Assembly: GCA_946803715.1 (NCBI GenBank)
Contig: CAMPET010000003.1
Coordinates: forward strand, 181,667 to 224,647
Direction of reading: 5' to 3'
DNA length: 42,981 nucleotides
Source: Beroe ovata
Lineage: Eukaryota > Ctenophora > Nuda > Beroida > Beroidae
Shown: piece after piece, positions 37,662 through 42,981 of the stretch
How positions within the stretch are numbered: the first letter of the stretch is position 1
How the letters are laid out: every line of letters begins with the position of its first letter
Program-made: the position numbers and the translations under genes
Notes under the pieces: generated by a model
Databases searched by the model: none
Told to the model about the DNA's origin: nothing
What the model saw: only the letters and a program-made list of their open reading frames with translations

Positions 37662-40290
37662 TCACATGAAGAGACTGCTGTCCTGATTGTCGAAGAGGTC
37701 CCAAATGGCTGCATCGTCATCCAGCTGAAAGTGGGACGTGTGAGTGTGGACATGACACAGAGATCACAGCGTGGTAGTGTTTAGGTCAAGCCGCGTGGTA
37801 ACAGTTGGATAACACTAAGAGGAACATAATTTTTCAGAAGTATCATGATTCAGCCCTCTCTACTTACAGTCGAGTCCATATCATCAGGGGGCAGGGAGGG
37901 GAAGGACATGGTGGTAGAGGGACCACTCGCTACCAGTGATGTGGTTGTCGTTTCTGTGAGTGGGGTGAGCGTCTGTGAGAGGTTGGTGTGGCTGGGCGAG
38001 AAGGGTGAGGTGTACGTATCCACACCGGAGCTGATCGGAGCCGGCGGTAAGAGAGTTGGCTCCAGAGAGGCGGCTGTGTTGGGCGATCTGCGGGGAGGGG
38101 GAGGGGTAATTACTGTGAACAACATGATATCACATGTTGGTCATGGTGTGATTTGTCTTGGCAAAACAGAATAGCGGGAGTGTCCCAGCTACAAACCTGG
38201 TGATGGCATGAGGCGAGTTGAAGTTGCCATTGAGTGTTGCTTGAGGCGAGGGTGCTATCTGAGGCATATTGTCATGTCGCACAGGGGATGCGATGGGGTG
38301 GGGCGATGTGAGGTGGGCAGCAGTCACTTGTCCCAGACTGGCCTGGGGAGTCTTGGGGGTTCGGGGGTTCATGCCCGGCGTGGGTGGCTTCATTTGAGTG
38401 TGGGGAGTCACTGATTTGAGAGGAGCGTTAGAGGACAGCATGACTGAAGTTGGGTATCCGGCACTGCTAACTGGGTGGGCTGATCCCACCATCTGGGGGC
38501 TAGGAACAATGTTTGGCGGCATAGAGTGGGGTAAACCTCCAGGTGTGGGTGGCATACCGGGGGTAGGGGCAACACCAGGTGCTGAATGAGCCGTGCCATT
38601 GGATGTCATCGCTACGCCGTGAGGCGGCATATTGGAAGTACTGCTTGGTGTCATTGCGGGAGTAGGTGGCATACCAGCCATACCGGGAGTGTGTGGCATG
38701 CCGCCTGGTGTGTGTGGCATGCCGCCTGGAGTGTGTGGCATTCCGGGAGTAATGGACATCCCAGGACTGTTCACTGCGAGATTCGATATGTTTGGCGATA
38801 TATGAGGTCCATGAGGGTTCATTGTAGCGACCATGTTGTGAGGTGGGCCTGCCGTCATGTTAGGCTGGACCCCAGGAGGGAGGTTGGACCCTCCCATTGC
38901 AGTGGAGTTGGGCCCGGTCATGCCAGGGTGAGCCATCACACCAGGATGATTTGGCACGATGCTAGTGTTCATTGTCACATGATGATTTGGTGGAATGGTC
39001 ATGTTTGGGACCCCCATAGAGTTCATCATAGAAGGATGCATGTTGGAGTTGATCATCGCAGAATGAATATTCGGGTTCATGGGCATCCGCGTGTTCCCTT
39101 GACCTGGCATCCGAACAGATTGTTGCATGGAAACAGGCACACCCGGACAGAGGGGACCAGATGCCATGTTTCTCTGTGTCTCAGTTGGATTCTGTGGCCG
39201 GGTCTGATATTCATCTGTCCTGCTTCTCTTCACCGGAACTCCATCCTCAGGTTCTTTCTTCACCTCTGGGGGCGGCGTGACTGGACTCCACTTGGCATTG
39301 GGTGTGATCATCACTTCATCGCACTTCGGCTTCTCTGTGATGATTCCCCATATCAACTGATCAACCTCCAGATTCCGGATCGGGGCTGGTTTCCTGGCGA
39401 GATTGGTGATGTTAACGATGATATCAAAACAACTGTAAGAGGATATGTAGATAGACGAACTTGCTATTAAAACAACCATCAGAGAATGTAGTTAGGCGAA
39501 GGATAACTCACTTGCACACAGGGCAACTCCACGACTCTTTCCGAGAGTTCATAGCAAGGAAGTTCTCCAGATCAAAACACTGGATGTGTTTACAGTCCCG
39601 CCCCCGTGCCGGCAATCTGATAGCTTGCTGTGTGATCGGACACTTTAGTGACACCGTGATCGCTGTCTGCTCGATACTGTCCTCAGTGCCACTCCCCCCA
39701 CTGCCACTCATGCCGTTTGCGGCGAAATTGCGCTTTATCTTGGCGGCACTGTCCTCACTTTTCAACAGGTTCTGCTTGCTGATAGCTGCAAAAACCCCGA
39801 TGTTATTGCGGGTTTATATAGAAAATGAGACTTGTTTTAAGATTCAGTGTACAAAAATCCGCAACCCTGATTCGAAAATAGTGGTAAATATCGACCCCAT
39901 TATTCACTTACTCTCTAAGATACTGCGAACAGAGGGTCTGTTGACAAACTGCAAGGTGAAGAGATGGGAACAGCAACACGCTCTAACGGTGATTGATATC
40001 ACATTCCTGCCGGGGTTACAGAACCGCTTTATGAACATGGGCTGATGAGTGGCCTGGTTCTGCATGTTGGTTGTCTGAGAGAGAGAGGGTAAAGTGTGGT
40101 GATTGGCAGCAGGTTTTGTAGGAGTATGTTCAGCAGTAACCTATTGAATTATTGATAATCATTAATCATACATACCACTGGGATAGGAACGTTGACATTG
40201 TTGATCATAACAGATACGTGGTTAGGCCAATTAGTGTTCATCAGTTTGTCACTGAAGTGATAGCACTTAAACTGGATGTCCATATCCGGC
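37662..40290 (-). CDS. ZMIZ: ZMIZ-like SP-RING protein (C-terminal six exons, 5' end missing)
   Basis: ZMIZ proteins are nuclear PIAS-related SUMO-ligase-like co-activators. Exons: complement(37662..37724, 37868..38087, 38197..39432, 39512..39785, 39912..40074, 40176..40290), all in phase, 689 residues to the stop. Order: [20 protein letters not shown] (PINIT-like region), [30 protein letters not shown], then the [26 protein letters not shown] with zinc ligands in DCKHIQC and CPVC, and [10 protein letters not shown]. Those sequences fit ZMIZ better than PIAS1-4. A region of about 350 residues rich in Met, Pro, Asn and Thr follows, with GGMPHTP repeats. The last exon ends in an acidic-hydrophobic [20 protein letters not shown]. 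The first exon here begins mid-codon after TTTCAG, and the N-terminal exons are not seen before 42981. Confidence 0.92.
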
Positions 40291-42942
40291 CTGAAATTAT
40301 GAGTAGTTACGTGACAGTCTGACAGGTGTATTTGACCCTGACAACTCTCCATACTAACATACTTGACCGCACAACGCACAGGAAACAGAACGACATTTGA
40401 CATGAATGAGCGTGGGAACAAGCTCAGAATAATATCCCTCCATCACGCACGCGGCGCTAAAATTGAACAAAGCGCGCGGCGCGCGCGCAATATGAAGCAA
40501 AATGCGCGCGAGGTAGCAACAAATTTGTCACCGCGCGTGCGCACAAGTCGCAAAATACTGTCAGATAATTGTGACGATGTGACGTAATGGCAATATTCAT
40601 TCCTGTGAAATGATGTAATGATTGAGAGGGAGACACCTCCTCCTTTTACTCCTGCAGGGAAATGTGGAAATGTTTCCCACTACCTGATAACGGATCAGTA
40701 ATCTAATCAACTTGTTCAGGACACTTGATGCTCGATTGTTCATTTATTGTCATTTCACATAGCGACATACCGTCAGAAAATACTGTATTAATTGCAATAA
40801 GGGTCAGTGGGTGCGTGTGTTTGTGTGCATACAGTTCAAATGCAGTTGGTTTTAAACGATCTGTATATGATAAAATGTTATCAATCTGTCGTAAACGTAA
40901 CAATTTACCAATCGCTAGAACTAAGGTATTGATTGGAGTTAATTAACAACTTTTTGAAGTGTTCCTGCATTCATTGTAGTAATTAAATTCATATTATATA
41001 TGCTAACACTACAATCATATCATTGTTGTATGACTCACAACCACAACAACTTACTGAGTAGGTTATAAACAAGTTGAATTAAATAGGTGTACAGCAACTT
41101 TCTGATGAGTGATAACGTATCATCCGAAATGTGCACAACTCTGTACATTGAGTATAGTGTGCTTCATTCCATTACTGGAATGGTCGCTTCTTGAATCACA
41201 TTTAAACTGCTGTTCGCAACGAAATCAATCGAGTTGATGATATAGAAGCAACATCTCTACCGATTGTTGCTCATTGATAATAGTAAACTCTTCCACTATC
41301 CTCCCTCAATAGTGTGCAGTGTTAAACTCCACATATTTTGTCCAGTGTATTACACTACACGCTGTTGTGTCATCATACTGGTGTCAATGTATACAGCTTA
41401 ACATTACATAATATTATGGGCGTAAGCGCATGCGTGAGTGGGTGTCTGTGTCTGTGTGCGTGTGTGTGTTTGTGTGTGTGCACTGCAATAGGCATGATAA
41501 TATAGCACGACTATTTATCAGTGGTTACAGAACATCGGTTATGTGACCAAGAACTTTGGTCATGTGATATTGTATTCGGTCATGTTTGGTAAACGTTCTA
41601 TTGCTTAGGCATAACTAACTTCTGTTTCATGGTTGCTACTGATTCTCAAGGTTTCTGGTTAAGCAAAAATGTAAGATAAAAAGGCAAATTGTTGGTGGGT
41701 ATCGGTTAAGTTGTCCGGGAATATTTCGAATTTAGACATACTTCCATGATACTTCATATCTTATGATCATGCGTGAAGAATACATATGCAGTTCGCACAC
41801 ACATGCACATTGTACAGGTTCACACACTCAAATACGTACACGCTCAAACACACATACACAAACACACACACACAAACACAAACACACACACATACACACA
41901 CACACACAAAAACACAGATAAACAGTCACACACAGACACACGCACACACAGATACACACAAAGGCGTGATTATCTCACGGCGTCACTAAATTTCGCAGCG
42001 ACACAACTACCACTTCCTACTTTATTGACACGTCAAGTACTCAAACCGGTACTCAACCTAGTACTTTACTACTTTGTCCCTATGAAACGGAAGTAAAGTT
42101 TGTCATTCTTCTCCCTACACTCCTATTCTATCCAGGTTGACGCGTGAGGCAAGGCTCAAGGCTGTCTGATATATGTAGAGATATATCATGCCGAGGTAGA
42201 TGTCAGTCATTTGCAAAACAAGGGCTCAAACTTTGATACACAAGAATTGCGATGCTACGATGGCACGTGTACAGTGTCGTGACCCACATTCCACAATCCT
42301 GTTATGACAGTTCCTCGATTCTCTCCATGAAATATGCCTCCATCCCTGACATATTGTTATCCCACTAGAATCAGATAGATATAAATTGGAGTACGGAATA
42401 CCCATTACCCAGTGTCGGGAATATAACTTCCCCTGTACAATATTACCGTGCAATATTCCTGTACAATATTACCGTGCAATATTATACCACATAGACCACC
42501 CGCATAGTTCACAATCCCCCCACCGCTCTCACAGTTCAGCTATCATCTGATGAAAACACCTGCTATGATGAACGACACTTCATCTCTCTCAATAATGAAT
42601 AATATTGACGTAATTGTGACGTCACAGCTGAATATAGCGCAATTCTTCCTGCGCAAGCATTTTCACTCTGTGTGTGTGTGTGTGTGTGTCAAGAGAGAGA
42701 GAGAGACACACTATCACAATATGATTAACGTGCTGCTACCACTGAGTACCATTACAGAGAAAGTAGGGGGGAGAGTTGACTAATCTTTAGATTAGCTTGA
42801 CTGTCCATGCGTTGTAAAATAGTCATATATATACTCTAACACTGTATGTCACAATATAAACTGCTATAACAGTGTAGGATATTTGATTAATAAAGTGCTC
42901 ACACTGCGCGAGAATGAAGCGTGTGTCGTGCTCTGTATGTGT

Positions 42943-42974
<32 letters not shown>

Positions 42975-42981
42975 TGGGTGG
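40291..42981. other. Upstream intron or flank of the ZMIZ-like gene, no exon found
   Basis: 40440-40545 is a CpG-dense patch with GCGCGC runs. CA/TG microsatellites lie at about 41456-41480, 41800-41963, 42669-42690 and 42936-42974. The other open frames are low-complexity or lack family signatures. Missing ZMIZ 5' exons should be on the minus strand, either here or beyond the window end. Confidence 0.5.

Noticed and set aside
38586-39470. A 294-residue open frame on the plus strand
   Set aside because: It is the antisense shadow of the Met/Pro-rich ZMIZ exon; His/Arg/Trp-rich composition with no family resemblance.
41773-42096. HTHTHKNT-type frames
   Set aside because: Translations of a CA microsatellite.

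Overview
The window is animal nuclear DNA. Most genes are split by short GT-AG introns (about 60-600 bp). The proteins are metazoan: a syntenin-type PDZ protein, a ZMIZ-type SP-RING protein, an SLC44 transporter, mitochondrial Hsp70 and SMIM15. The compact genes, many CG-rich dispersed repeats and TG/CA microsatellites would fit a sponge such as Amphimedon. That is inference from gene style, not a match I could run.

Layout. 96-260 (+) is one exon from the end of a syntenin PDZ2 domain. 1546-2159 is a hAT-type MITE with perfect terminal inverted repeats and an 8-bp target duplication. Then five minus-strand genes follow: an intronless seven-transmembrane protein (2243-3832), a four-exon arginase (4706-6002), eIF2 gamma with eight exons (6637-9200), mitochondrial Hsp70/mortalin with five exons (13492-16757) and a two-exon SMIM15 homologue (17203-17873). 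9.2-13.4 kb is repeats and apparent haplotype duplication. 17.9-27.1 kb is gene-poor, with transposon-like repeats, microsatellites and a few unassigned exon-like pieces. An SLC44A (choline transporter-like) gene of 17 inferred coding exons covers 27147-34879 (+). A ZMIZ-like gene (37662-40290, -) covers the SP-RING to the stop, and its 5' exons are not visible. The remaining 2.7 kb shows no gene.

I rebuilt the exon structures from splice signals, reading-frame phase and recognised protein families. Arginase (327 aa), eIF2 gamma (471 aa), mortalin (654 aa) and SMIM15 (77 aa) all come out in frame at the usual family length.

The genes are unrelated housekeeping and signalling genes. They do not form an operon or pathway, and I found no convincing undescribed multi-gene system. 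The most notable structural signals are single-N positions sitting beside near-identical duplicated blocks (probable haplotype joins), two tandem repeats that duplicate splice sites inside genes (eIF2 gamma 3' splice site, SLC44A 5' splice site), the intact MITE, and possible dual targeting of mortalin.
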